64,000 bases of DNA from Bacillota bacterium. Lineage in GTDB: Bacteria; Bacillota; UBA5301. This document shows positions 17,793-27,091 of this stretch, piece by piece. The stretch covers positions 1 to 64,000 of the forward strand of contig JACDOJ010000001.1 in assembly GCA_017656135.1 (NCBI GenBank). Direction: 5' to 3'. The notes beneath the pieces were generated by a model that made no database searches, was not told the origin of the DNA, and saw nothing but the letters and a program-made list of their open reading frames with translations. A program made the translations under genes and the position numbers. Each line of letters starts with the position of its first letter. The stretch's first letter is position 1.

Positions 17793-19448
17793 CTAATCCA
17801 ACTCTGTAATTGAACATACCCTATCTTTGCCTAAAGCTTTGGCCCGATACATAGCCCGATCAGCCAATTCCACCAACTCATTGACGGAAAGGGCATGTTC
17901 CGGATAGGAGGCCACCCCGATACTGAGAGTTACTTCCCGGCCGAATTGAGCGTGTTCTTTGGCCTGTTCTTCCTTAAATCTAGTTCGTAACCTTTCAGCC
18001 AAAAGCAGTGCCTCTTGATGAGGAGTGTCCGACAGAATAACCGTGAACTCCTCGCCACCGTAGCGGGCAACCAAATCCCCTTCCCTGACGTTCTCGGTCA
18101 AGGTCTTGGCCACCTTGCAAAGTAGGGCATCACCAGTCTGATGACCGAAGGTGTCGTTAAACTCCTTGAACCAGTCAATGTCGATCATCAACAGGCTCAA
18201 GCAGCTCCCCTTCCGATCAACCTTGGCAATCTCCTCCCGAAGGCGGTCCTTGAAGTGACGAACATTGTACAAGCTGGTCAGACCATCGGTGATCGCCTGC
18301 TTTTTCAGGTGCTCATAGAGTTTGGCTTTCTCCAAAGCCAGGCTCAGTTGGGATGAAACCATGGTAAAGAATTCCTTTTCCTGGATAGCATTGGTGAAAT
18401 AACAGTTAAAAAACCCCATCATCCCAACAACTTCTTCGGAAACAACCAACGGGGTGGCCAAAAAGGCATTGATTCCATGATTGAGGAAGTAGTTCTGAGT
18501 TCCGGCCACCGGCGGTGTCTCTCTGTATCGCCAAACCAGAACCTCCTTAGTCTCCACTAGGACGGGTAGCATTATTTTAGCCAGCTGAATACAATCCCCC
18601 GGGTCCAGGCAGCAGCACTCAGAGACTTGGATATCATCGATATCCCCTTCCTCACCTACCAAGGCAAAAAAGGCAGCATCCACCCCAAAGAGCTCAATGG
18701 TCTTTTGCATGGTGTGGTTGAGAAGTTTGGTTTTATCCAGAGTTGCGGTGGTGCTCTTTAGCACCTCAGTTAACAGAGCCAACTCCTGGTTGCGCCGGAG
18801 CAGTTCGTTTTGGTACTCCTCCAGGGACTGAGTTCTCTTTTTCAGCTCGGCGTTCATTTTCTCCAGCTCTCGAGCGGCAGCGGTCTGTTCTTGAAAGGAG
18901 TTTTTCAACTCCCTGACCAAAAGCTCCCGTTTATGCTTTTCCTTTTGGATCTGCCGGATGGTCTCTGAGAAGAAAGAGGTATAAATTGCCAGGCCTAACA
19001 TGGCCAGGAAATGAGCGAGGAAGGAAAAACTCAGTCCTCTCTCGTTCCAGGCCAGGCCTGTGAAGAGAAGGTAAATGGCGGTGGTATAAGCCACCGCAGC
19101 CTTCACCGGTAAAAAACGGGCGCCCCAGACCACGGCGATATAAAAGAGAAAAACCGCGACCTGCAAGGGATTGCCCAGGCTTAAAAAGAGGACGCTGACG
19201 CTCAAGACATCCAAGACTGATAAAATGAACTTTCGGCGGTTGCTCTCCTCTTCCCAGAGAGGCATCAAGATGCAGGTGACAATCAAGTACAGCAGGATGG
19301 CCCAAGGGGTGTAGGGTGTCGGACATATGGCACAGAATACATACACCTCTACCAGCATCCAGAGGATGAAAAGGACCCTGACGACGACAATCACTTTTTC
19401 ACCAGGGTTCAATTGGCGAAAGGCGGTGATAAACTCCTTCAAGAGCAT
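17793..19448 (-). CDS. membrane-anchored GAF-GGDEF diguanylate cyclase
   Basis: Several N-terminal TM segments, coiled coil, GAF-like region, DGLTSLYNVRHFKDRL...ARYGGEEFTVIL. Confidence 0.9.
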   Translation of the reverse strand: MLLKEFITAFRQLNPGEKVIVVVRVLFILWMLVEVYVFCAICPTPYTPWAILLYLIVTCILMPLWEEESNRRKFILSVLDVLSVSVLFLSLGNPLQVAVFLFYIAVVWGARFLPVKAAVAYTTAIYLLFTGLAWNERGLSFSFLAHFLAMLGLAIYTSFFSETIRQIQKEKHKRELLVRELKNSFQEQTAAARELEKMNAELKKRTQSLEEYQNELLRRNQELALLTEVLKSTTATLDKTKLLNHTMQKTIELFGVDAAFFALVGEEGDIDDIQVSECCCLDPGDCIQLAKIMLPVLVETKEVLVWRYRETPPVAGTQNYFLNHGINAFLATPLVVSEEVVGMMGFFNCYFTNAIQEKEFFTMVSSQLSLALEKAKLYEHLKKQAITDGLTSLYNVRHFKDRLREEIAKVDRKGSCLSLLMIDIDWFKEFNDTFGHQTGDALLCKVAKTLTENVREGDLVARYGGEEFTVILSDTPHQEALLLAERLRTRFKEEQAKEHAQFGREVTLSIGVASYPEHALSVNELVELADRAMYRAKALGKDRVCSITELD

Positions 19449-19494
19449 CCACTTCCATTTATCTCGTCTGCTATCCTAGAAATTTCCACATTTG

Positions 19495-20292
19495 CTACAA
19501 ACATCCTGCAGACCGGTAGAACCGGATTTGGCAATGCTCATAAACTCGGCATTGCCCTGCACAGAGTCTGGAATCGCCCTTCTGACACCAGTGTCTGCTC
19601 TTAACTAACAGGGGAAAAGGATTTCCATGGAAATAGTTCTGGATTGCTTGCAGACATTCCTTGGTGGAGACATCTCTCAGGTAGTAGCTGTCCGTCCCGA
19701 CGAAACCTAAATACCAAAGGGGCAGCTTAATTTCAGCATCCACTGCCAAACAAACCGAGTCGGAAACCTTCGGCCAGATGCCGGCCTGTTTCATCTCCCG
19801 GCAGAACCAGTAGGCCCTGAGGTCAATCCCCGAAAAGCCGCGGATATAGTCCAAGAGCCGGTCAGAGTCACCCCCAACCAACTGAAAAGCTCCACCGATA
19901 TCCCCGGCACATTCGGCAAGCACTCGCACTCCTGCCTCGACCAAGGCATCGGCTTTGCGTTGGCGGGAGGTCAAAGCCCGGTAGTGCCGGCGAAAGACTG
20001 AGATGATTGACTCGATTCGGTCCCCTTCAACCGCGGCCAAATTGGCTGCCTTGGTCAACCCCCGTTTTCGCAGTTCAGAAAAAGTCCTGTCAACTGTGGA
20101 AACCTGAACCTTGGCCCCGGAGAGGATCGCATAGATGAGGAGTTCAAATCGACCAAGAGGAGTACCCAGATCCAACTCAATGTCACCGGTCCGGGTCCAC
20201 ACTTTGCCGGTTTTCGGGCTGTCTTGCCAGTCTTGGTACACCCTCGCTGCCGTTTCTTCTAAATCCCGACGATCTTGTGCCATTCCAAACAA
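19495..20292 (-). CDS. divergent endonuclease III / HhH-GPD-like protein with C-terminal Cys cluster (ORF extends to 20361; TTG 20292 or ATG 20283 preferred)
   Basis: GRFELLIYAILSGAKVQVSTVDRTFSEL resembles EndoIII N-terminal helices; CLAVDAEI resembles VDTHV; C-terminal CX7CX3CX5C resembles the EndoIII Fe-S loop. Confidence 0.5.
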   Translation of the reverse strand: MFGMAQDRRDLEETAARVYQDWQDSPKTGKVWTRTGDIELDLGTPLGRFELLIYAILSGAKVQVSTVDRTFSELRKRGLTKAANLAAVEGDRIESIISVFRRHYRALTSRQRKADALVEAGVRVLAECAGDIGGAFQLVGGDSDRLLDYIRGFSGIDLRAYWFCREMKQAGIWPKVSDSVCLAVDAEIKLPLWYLGFVGTDSYYLRDVSTKECLQAIQNYFHGNPFPLLVKSRHWCQKGDSRLCAGQCRVYEHCQIRFYRSAGCL

Positions 20293-20321
20293 AAAACCAG
20301 CCTCCTTTTGGGATTGGCTGG
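20290..20321 (-). terminator. intrinsic-terminator-like hairpin downstream of DUF92 fusion, overlapping the SD region of the next gene
   Basis: On - strand CCAGCCAATCCCAAAAGGAGGCTGGTTTTTTG; 6 bp CCAGCC/GGCTGG stem plus U6. Confidence 0.7.
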
Positions 20322-20365
20322 CTTCAATCCAAAATATACCAATATTTATCATTTTTGTCAATAGA

Positions 20366-21856
20366 TTACGCGAACATCCCGAACAGAGCCATGGCTACTG
20401 CGGTAGCGGAAAGTGAAGCCAAGAAATTAACTAAGTTGTTATCCATCCAGGTTAAACCCTTTATCGGCCGGGTCCGGCAGCCACAGGTGTGCACCCGCTG
20501 TTCGGTCTCCTTGAGGCAATAATCACAGTAGTAGGTTACCTGCAGCTTGGCTCCGAGCAGGCTGTCGATGACCGAACCCAAGAACCCTGCCGCCAGTACC
20601 GCCAGGGTGCTGACCAGAGTTATACGCCAGTTAAACCCACCTATAACAAAGAGGATCAATCCGGAAAGAGCAATTACCAGGCTGCCGGCAAAAGCGCCCC
20701 ACAGGCCGGCAGTGGAAACCGCTCCTGATGTTCCCGGCGGAACCTGACGTCGGCTGAAGATCATCCGCGGCTTACCCTCCAAAGCCATACCGATTTCGGT
20801 GGACCAGGTATCTGCGGTGACCCCGGCAATCGATCCGAGAAAACCCACGAATAGCAGATGGGGTTCGAGGACGTTCAGAAAGGATAAGACAGCCAAAGCC
20901 GCACCAATTCCCCCGTTGGCCAGGACCTGGTCTATTCCCCGGGCTGTGTCGCCGGTCTCTCTTTTGGCCCGCTGTTTATTCTTACTCCAAACCGTAAGCA
21001 GACTGGAGGTGGTGAAGAAGATCAAAAGAGCGGGAATCCAGTTCCAGCCCCCGAAAGTGTAGATGAAGGTGCCGACCAGAACCGCGCCGGCCACCCCACC
21101 TTCGTCCAGAGCTTTCAATAAATAGGCAACCACAGCCACCAAGAAACTGCCGATCACCCCTGTAATGAGGAGGGTAATCTGGGCCGAGGGAATATTGGTC
21201 TGTACCAGATAGAACAAGAGGAAAGCGGTTCCAACGGGAACTATCAGGTTGTCAGTGCGCCGAATGGAGATGGCCTCTAACAAAGCAGCAAAGGCTGCAG
21301 TCAAAGTCACGTAGGCAATCAACTGATCCCCGGCGAGGTCTAACTGGTTGGAGGCGGTCCAAACCAGAGTCCCCCAGGCCCCGACAAACATTGCCAAGGT
21401 TCCTTCCCAGCTCTTTTCCTCATCGTAAATATAATACTTGTGTACACCGAACCTACGGCCTACCGCAGCTGCCAGGGTATCTCCCCAACCTAACACCAAA
21501 AGCCCGGCAACGGCAAAGGGGCGCAATTTCGGTTCCCAAAAGAGGTAGAAGAGGAGGATCAGGGAGAGAAAGATATAGACAGCCCCAAAGACGCTGGCCC
21601 GCCGGTGGAAAAGACCTCTGACCCCACCGCTGGTGAGGTAGAGCAGGGCAAAGACTGCCGGAGCCAAGACGAACCACTGCCAATCCTTGAAAAGAGGCGG
21701 CAAGAAGAAAGCACTGTGGGTGAGGCCGAGAATAGTCAACCGCCTGCCTGTGAAAGGGCTGAGTTTGAACCAGTGCCGGAGCACTTCGACGGTGGAGAGA
21801 ACAGCCACAAAGTAAAAAAGGCTGATGACAAAAGCCGCTGGGTTATTGGGCAGCAT
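20366..21856 (-). CDS. fused polyprenol kinase-like (VTE5/SEC59-type) plus DUF92 (VTE6/TMEM19-type) membrane protein
   Basis: N-half LVLGWGDTLAAAVGRRFGVHKYYIYDEEKSWEGTLAMFVGA; C-half DUF92 pattern DQVLANGGIGAALAVL...ADTWSTEIGMA...SRRQVPPGTSGAVSTAGLWGAFAGS. Confidence 0.8.
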   Translation of the reverse strand: MLPNNPAAFVISLFYFVAVLSTVEVLRHWFKLSPFTGRRLTILGLTHSAFFLPPLFKDWQWFVLAPAVFALLYLTSGGVRGLFHRRASVFGAVYIFLSLILLFYLFWEPKLRPFAVAGLLVLGWGDTLAAAVGRRFGVHKYYIYDEEKSWEGTLAMFVGAWGTLVWTASNQLDLAGDQLIAYVTLTAAFAALLEAISIRRTDNLIVPVGTAFLLFYLVQTNIPSAQITLLITGVIGSFLVAVVAYLLKALDEGGVAGAVLVGTFIYTFGGWNWIPALLIFFTTSSLLTVWSKNKQRAKRETGDTARGIDQVLANGGIGAALAVLSFLNVLEPHLLFVGFLGSIAGVTADTWSTEIGMALEGKPRMIFSRRQVPPGTSGAVSTAGLWGAFAGSLVIALSGLILFVIGGFNWRITLVSTLAVLAAGFLGSVIDSLLGAKLQVTYYCDYCLKETEQRVHTCGCRTRPIKGLTWMDNNLVNFLASLSATAVAMALFGMFA

Positions 21857-22511
21857 CTGGTTTCACCTCAGACCGCACGTACTCCAACACCTGGCAAAAG
21901 GTCTCGTAAGGAATATAAGGGATGCCGTTCTCCCGGCAGTAGGCGGCCAGTTTCTTCTTGGCGAACAGCAAATCGGCTTCGCCCGCCGCACATTGGTCAG
22001 ACAAGCCGTCACCGATGAAGATCACCTTGTATCCTTCGGCCTTTTTTGCCACCACCTTCTGCTTCTTACAGGTCCCGCACTTATTGCACTCCGGGTTACT
22101 ATGAGGATGGGTAAAATGGAAACCCTCCTCATCAACCCGGACCACATTGGAGTAGTAGACCAAATCTTCGAGCCCAAAACGGCGAAGGTAGTCTTCGATG
22201 TAAAAGTGCATGCCATCACTGAGGATCTCCAGAGGCAAACCCACGTGCCTGCAGTAGCGGGCAAACTCTGGGAAACACGGATCAGGCCTGACCTCTTCTC
22301 TGATGAACTGGATGATTCTCCCCTGGTCCCGACAGGCAAAATCAGCGTAAATCACCGGCAGGTACTGAAGGGACTTGCCGCCGGCTTCTAAAATGGCGTA
22401 CTCCTTCTCCCGCCAACCAGGAGGGGCGAAGGCATCTAAAATCTTGACCTGGTTGTCATCTAAAGTCACTGTTCCATCGTAATCAGTGTAGACCCAGTAT
22501 TTTGCGGACAC
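21843..22511 (-). CDS. HAD-IB phosphatase, MtnX-like
   Basis: VYTDYDGTVTLDDN, ILSDGMHFYIEDYLRRFG, VIFIGDGLSDQCAAGEADLLFAKK. Confidence 0.82.
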   Translation of the reverse strand: MSAKYWVYTDYDGTVTLDDNQVKILDAFAPPGWREKEYAILEAGGKSLQYLPVIYADFACRDQGRIIQFIREEVRPDPCFPEFARYCRHVGLPLEILSDGMHFYIEDYLRRFGLEDLVYYSNVVRVDEEGFHFTHPHSNPECNKCGTCKKQKVVAKKAEGYKVIFIGDGLSDQCAAGEADLLFAKKKLAAYCRENGIPYIPYETFCQVLEYVRSEVKPDAAQ

Positions 22512-22526
22512 TTTTCTCCCCCTGCC

Positions 22527-23312
22527 CTACTGGTTATAGGCGTAAATCTGAAATAATGCCGCCACGTTCCGGTTTAATTGGGATCGTAACTCAGCATGGG
22601 AAAGGCCCCGGATCTCCGCCAGCTTATTGAATACTTCCACCACATAGGCCGGTTCATTGCGCTTGCCCCGGTGAGGCACGGGAGCGAGGTACGGGGAGTC
22701 GGTCTCAAGGACAATCCGGTCCAGAGGAACTTCCCTGGCAACCTCTAAAGGTCTTTTGGCGTTCTTGAAGGTCAAGGTTCCGCCAAAGCCGATGTAGTAG
22801 CCTAGTTCCACACAGCGCCGGGCCATTTCCGTACTCCCAGAGAAACAGTGCAGCACCCCTCGAACCACCCCGGCGTACTCCTCCAGAATTTGGAGGGTGT
22901 CGGCGTGGGCCTCCCGGTCGTGGACAATCACCACCCGGCCGGTCTCGGCTGCCACCTGCATCTGGTCCCGAAAGACAGCCAGCTGGACTTCTCGGGGAGA
23001 GTGGTTATAGTAGTAATCGAGTCCGATCTCTCCGATGGCGACCACTTTCGGATGAGAAGACAGCTCAATGAGACGCAAGCGCACCTCCTCGCTATAGGTC
23101 TTGGCATCATGGGGGTGAACCCCGATGGCCGCAAATAGGCCTGCGTACTTTTCAGACTGTTCGACAGCCCGCTGGGAGGTCTCATAATCGGAGCCGGGAA
23201 TGATTATTTGGGTTACCCCTGCCTCTTTTGCCCGCTCCACCGCTTCTTGCCAATCTGCCTCAAACTGTCCATCGTTCAGGTGAGCGTGGGTGTCGGCCAG
23301 AGGCAGCCTCAT
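22527..23312 (-). CDS. tatD: TatD family hydrolase (metal-dependent DNase)
   Basis: DTHAHLNDGQFEADW, AIGEIGLDYYYNHSPREVQ, VLHCFSGSTEMA, LETDSPYLAPVPHRGKRNEPAYV. Confidence 0.95.
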   Translation of the reverse strand: MRLPLADTHAHLNDGQFEADWQEAVERAKEAGVTQIIIPGSDYETSQRAVEQSEKYAGLFAAIGVHPHDAKTYSEEVRLRLIELSSHPKVVAIGEIGLDYYYNHSPREVQLAVFRDQMQVAAETGRVVIVHDREAHADTLQILEEYAGVVRGVLHCFSGSTEMARRCVELGYYIGFGGTLTFKNAKRPLEVAREVPLDRIVLETDSPYLAPVPHRGKRNEPAYVVEVFNKLAEIRGLSHAELRSQLNRNVAALFQIYAYNQ

Positions 23313-25234
23313 TTAACTTTGCCTCCTGGAGCAATTTCCCGTTCCGGAGTAATCAGGGCCAGCTCCCCTTCACCAGATGCAGCTAAGAGCATACCCTGAG
23401 AGATTTCCCCTCTCAGTTTGGCCGGTTTCAGGTTGGCGACGATCACAATCTCCTTGCCGACCAGCTCCTCTGGCCGGTAGTGCTCGGCAATCCCGGCAAT
23501 AATCTGCCGCTCTTCCGGCCCCACCTGAACCTGGAGTTTGAGCAGACGGTCGGCGTTGGGATGAGGTTCGGCTTTGATAATCTTGGCCACCCTGAGATCA
23601 AGTTTAGCGAAATCATCGATGGTTATTTCCGACTTCAAATCGGAGAGAGTCTCTTTTTCTGCCACCTGGTTATCCTCCTCGGACTGGGGTTTGAGGGCAG
23701 TTTCCTCGTCAATCCTGGGAAAGAGGGGCTCTCCTTTGGTAACCCGGGTCCCAGCTGGGTAACCTCCCCAGGCCAGTTCCGAAAAACGCTGATCCTGGAC
23801 GCTGCCTTCAAGGCCCAGACGCTGCCACATCACATCCGCCGTCTCCGGCATCATCGGACCGATTAAGAGCGCCACCTGGCGCAAGACCTCAAAGAGGGTG
23901 TACATTACGGTAGCAAGCCTTTCAGGATCCTCTTTCGCCAGGGTCCAGGGGGCCGTCTCGTCAATGTACTTGTTGGCCGCTCCAATCAGACGCCAGACCT
24001 CTGCTACCCCTTGGTTGATCTCCAAGTTGTCCATGTGCTTGCGGTAATTGGCTCCGACCTCCTCGGCCAGTTTCTTAAGCTGTTCATCCAGCTCCTGGTA
24101 GGGGCCTGGAGCCGGAACCTCCAGCTGGTAATATTTCTGTAACATCGCCGTAGACCGGTGGAGGAGGTTGCCCAAGTCATTGGCGAGGTCGGAGTTAATT
24201 CGCTTGATCAGCGCCGCCCGGGAGAAGTTGCCATCTGTACCGAAAGAGATCTCCCGAAGCAGGAAGTACCGGATGGCATCAGCCCCGAATTCCGCGATGA
24301 GCTCGATGGGGTCCACAACGTTCCCTTTGGATTTGGACATTTTGTCCCCTTCCAAAATCAGCCAGCCATGACCAAAGACCGTCTTCGGTAAGGGGAGATC
24401 CAAGGCCATGAGCATGATAGGCCAGATGATGGTATGGAAACGCATGATCTCCTTGCCGACAAGGTGCAAATCAGCGGGCCAAAACTTAGCAAACCGCTCC
24501 TCATCCTGGAGGTAGCCGGCTGAAGTCAAGTAGTTAGAGAGAGCATCGAACCAGACGTAAATCACATGCCCCTCGTCTATGGGAACCGGAATACCCCAGT
24601 CAAAGGTGGTCCTGGAAATACACAGGTCCTCCAGGCCGCTTTTGATGAAAGAAACCATCTCGTTTTTCCGGGACTCGGGCCTGATGAACTCCGGGTGCTC
24701 TTCGATGTACTCCAGCAAACGGTCGGCGTACTTGGACATCTTGAAGAAGTAGGATTCTTCCTTGGTCAGCTCCACCGGCCGCCCGCAATCCGGACACTTT
24801 CCGTCCACCAGCTGCCTCTCCAGCCAGAAGGTTTCACAAGGAGTGCAGTACCATCCCTCGTACTCGCTCTTGTAGATATCGCCCTTTTCGTAGATTTTTT
24901 TGAAGATGGCTTGCACCACTTTGATGTGCCGATCTTCAGTGGTACGGATGAAGTCATCATAGGAGATGTTCAACTTCTCCCAGAGCACCTTGAAGCTCTC
25001 CACGATGGGGTCAACATACTCCAGGGGAGTGACCCCTTTTTCTCTGGCCTTGCGCTCAATTTTTTGTCCGTGCTCATCTGAGCCGGTCATGAAAAGAACC
25101 TCATAACCGCTCATCCGCCGATAGCGAGCGATAGTATCAGCTATTGTCGTGGTATAGGAATGGCCGATATGCAGCTTGTCGCTGGGATAATAAATAGGTG
25201 TACTGATACAGTAAGTCTTGCCGGGCATACTCAA
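23309..25234 (-). CDS. metG: methionyl-tRNA synthetase
   Basis: CISTPIYYPSDKLHIGHSYTT, GHGWLILEGDKMSKSKGNVVDP, C-terminal tRNA-binding domain. Confidence 0.97.
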   Translation of the reverse strand: MSMPGKTYCISTPIYYPSDKLHIGHSYTTTIADTIARYRRMSGYEVLFMTGSDEHGQKIERKAREKGVTPLEYVDPIVESFKVLWEKLNISYDDFIRTTEDRHIKVVQAIFKKIYEKGDIYKSEYEGWYCTPCETFWLERQLVDGKCPDCGRPVELTKEESYFFKMSKYADRLLEYIEEHPEFIRPESRKNEMVSFIKSGLEDLCISRTTFDWGIPVPIDEGHVIYVWFDALSNYLTSAGYLQDEERFAKFWPADLHLVGKEIMRFHTIIWPIMLMALDLPLPKTVFGHGWLILEGDKMSKSKGNVVDPIELIAEFGADAIRYFLLREISFGTDGNFSRAALIKRINSDLANDLGNLLHRSTAMLQKYYQLEVPAPGPYQELDEQLKKLAEEVGANYRKHMDNLEINQGVAEVWRLIGAANKYIDETAPWTLAKEDPERLATVMYTLFEVLRQVALLIGPMMPETADVMWQRLGLEGSVQDQRFSELAWGGYPAGTRVTKGEPLFPRIDEETALKPQSEEDNQVAEKETLSDLKSEITIDDFAKLDLRVAKIIKAEPHPNADRLLKLQVQVGPEERQIIAGIAEHYRPEELVGKEIVIVANLKPAKLRGEISQGMLLAASGEGELALITPEREIAPGGKVK

Positions 25235-25731
25235 ACCTCCTTATTTCTCCTGCGCCGGAACCAGCTATAAAAAGCACCGGATGCCAAGGTCAGAAACCAG
25301 AAAACCAGCAGCTTATTGAGGTAGCCTCCGCTGCCAAACCGGAAGTAGCCGTAGAGCCTGGCACCCCAGAAGTCATACCAAGTGACCAAAAGGGCCAAAC
25401 CTAACTGGCTGAGGACCCGTTGAATCTTGTTCCCCTGAAGGTAGTGCTGGATGAGGGCTGCCCCGGAACCGAAAAAGACAGCAACAGCCACCAGGACATC
25501 AATAGGTACTCCTACCAGAGAGAAATCGGTGACGGTATACTCCCACAGTCCCTGGGCCCGGGCAGCTATCTCCAAAACCACACGCAAACCTAAGAAAACC
25601 AGACCTGAGAACCAAATGCCTTTCTTCTCCTCAGAAGAAAGTCTGGCCTGTCTCAGCAATAAATACACTACCAATACGCTCACAATCAGGGTTCTGACCC
25701 TGAAACCAACGAAACCGGAGAGCCAGTACAT
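25231..25731 (-). CDS. hypothetical integral membrane protein
   Basis: 166 aa with several hydrophobic segments; 4-nt overlap with metG. Confidence 0.6.
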   Translation of the reverse strand: MYWLSGFVGFRVRTLIVSVLVVYLLLRQARLSSEEKKGIWFSGLVFLGLRVVLEIAARAQGLWEYTVTDFSLVGVPIDVLVAVAVFFGSGAALIQHYLQGNKIQRVLSQLGLALLVTWYDFWGARLYGYFRFGSGGYLNKLLVFWFLTLASGAFYSWFRRRRNKEV

Positions 25732-25756
25732 CGCCGCCTACCTCCTTGGGTTGGCC

Positions 25757-27064
25757 TTACTTGGATTCCACCTCTGTCAAGGCCGCATCCAACTGGTCAA
25801 TCATTTGATCAATATCGTCTTCAGTGATCACCAGCGGGGGCTGGAAGGCCAAGACATTACGGTCGATTCCGTTCTTACCAATTAATACGCCGTGGTCCTT
25901 CATGTACTCGAGGACCAGGTCGGTCTCTTCGATAGCCGGAACCTTGGCCGGGTCATTTTTATCCTTAACCAGCTCTGCCCCTTGCATCAAGCCTAAACCG
26001 CGAACATCGCCGATGAGCCGGTGTTTCTCGGCCAGCTCTTCCAGACGTTCCCGGAGATAGACTCCAAGTCTCGCTGCTCTCTTTGGCAAATCCTCTTTTT
26101 CAATGTAATCCAAAACAGCCAGGCCGGCGGTGGCTGAAACCGGGTTTCCACCTAAAGTGGAGGCTCCCGGCCGGGTATAGCTCATGGCAATCTCATCAGT
26201 GGTGATGAAGGCGCCAATGGGGGTACCGTTACCCAAGGCCTTGGCCACAGTCATGATATCAGGTTCCACATCCCAGTTTTCAATACCGAACATCTTGCCG
26301 GTCCGGCCAAAGCCCGTCTGAACCTCGTCGATAATCAAGAGGATGTCGTACTTCTCCAAAATGGCCTTGACCTTCTCGAAGTAACCTGGCGGCGGGGTGA
26401 TGATTCCGCCGTTGCCTTGAATAGGCTCGGCGAACATGGCCGCAACGTTTTTGGAGGTCTGGGTGAGAATAGCTCGCTCCACGGCATCAGCGCACTTAAG
26501 GTCACACTCAGGGTAGGAAGCCCCGTATGGGCAGCGGTAACAGTAGGCATTGGGAACGAAAGTAATACCGCCTACCGGTGTCGGCTCGGTGCGCCACATG
26601 GAGAGGCCGGTGAGGCTCATGCCTAGCATGGTTCTGCCATGGAGGGCGTGGTGCAAAGCCAGAAACTCATATTTATTATTCTGGTGTAGTTTGGCTAAAA
26701 GAGCCGCGCCTTCGTTGGCCTCAGACCCACTGGCACAGAAAAAGGTACGTTTGAGTTTACCAGGGGTGACCTCCGCCAGCCGCTCGGCCAAATCGACGAT
26801 GGGCTGGGTCAGATAGATGGTGGTGGTGTGCTGCAGGGTTTGAACCTGCTCAGCCACGGGGCCGCTTATCGCTGGGTTGCAATGCCCGCAGTTGACCACC
26901 GAGACCCCGGCAAAAAAGTCCAGATACTCCCGGCCTTCAGAGTCGTACAGGTATTGCATGCTCCCTTTAACCAGCTGCATAGGTCGAGAGTAAAAGTGAT
27001 AGACACAAGGGATCAAATACTCCTGCTTCTTCCGTAAAATTTCCTCAGGGCCAATATAACTCAA
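25757..27064 (-). CDS. class-III PLP-dependent aminotransferase (AGXT2/4-aminobutyrate type)
   Basis: YLDFFAGVSVVNCGHCNPAI, LLIIDEVQTGFGRTGKMFGIENWDVEPDIMTVAKALGNGTPIGAFI. Confidence 0.92.
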   Translation of the reverse strand: MSYIGPEEILRKKQEYLIPCVYHFYSRPMQLVKGSMQYLYDSEGREYLDFFAGVSVVNCGHCNPAISGPVAEQVQTLQHTTTIYLTQPIVDLAERLAEVTPGKLKRTFFCASGSEANEGAALLAKLHQNNKYEFLALHHALHGRTMLGMSLTGLSMWRTEPTPVGGITFVPNAYCYRCPYGASYPECDLKCADAVERAILTQTSKNVAAMFAEPIQGNGGIITPPPGYFEKVKAILEKYDILLIIDEVQTGFGRTGKMFGIENWDVEPDIMTVAKALGNGTPIGAFITTDEIAMSYTRPGASTLGGNPVSATAGLAVLDYIEKEDLPKRAARLGVYLRERLEELAEKHRLIGDVRGLGLMQGAELVKDKNDPAKVPAIEETDLVLEYMKDHGVLIGKNGIDRNVLAFQPPLVITEDDIDQMIDQLDAALTEVESK

Positions 27065-27091
27065 AACTGATTCCTCCTTATGGCCTTCTCT

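Noticed and set aside
25234-25731. T-box or SAM riboswitch upstream of metG
   Set aside because: metG overlaps the preceding membrane-protein gene; no room and no T-box sequence
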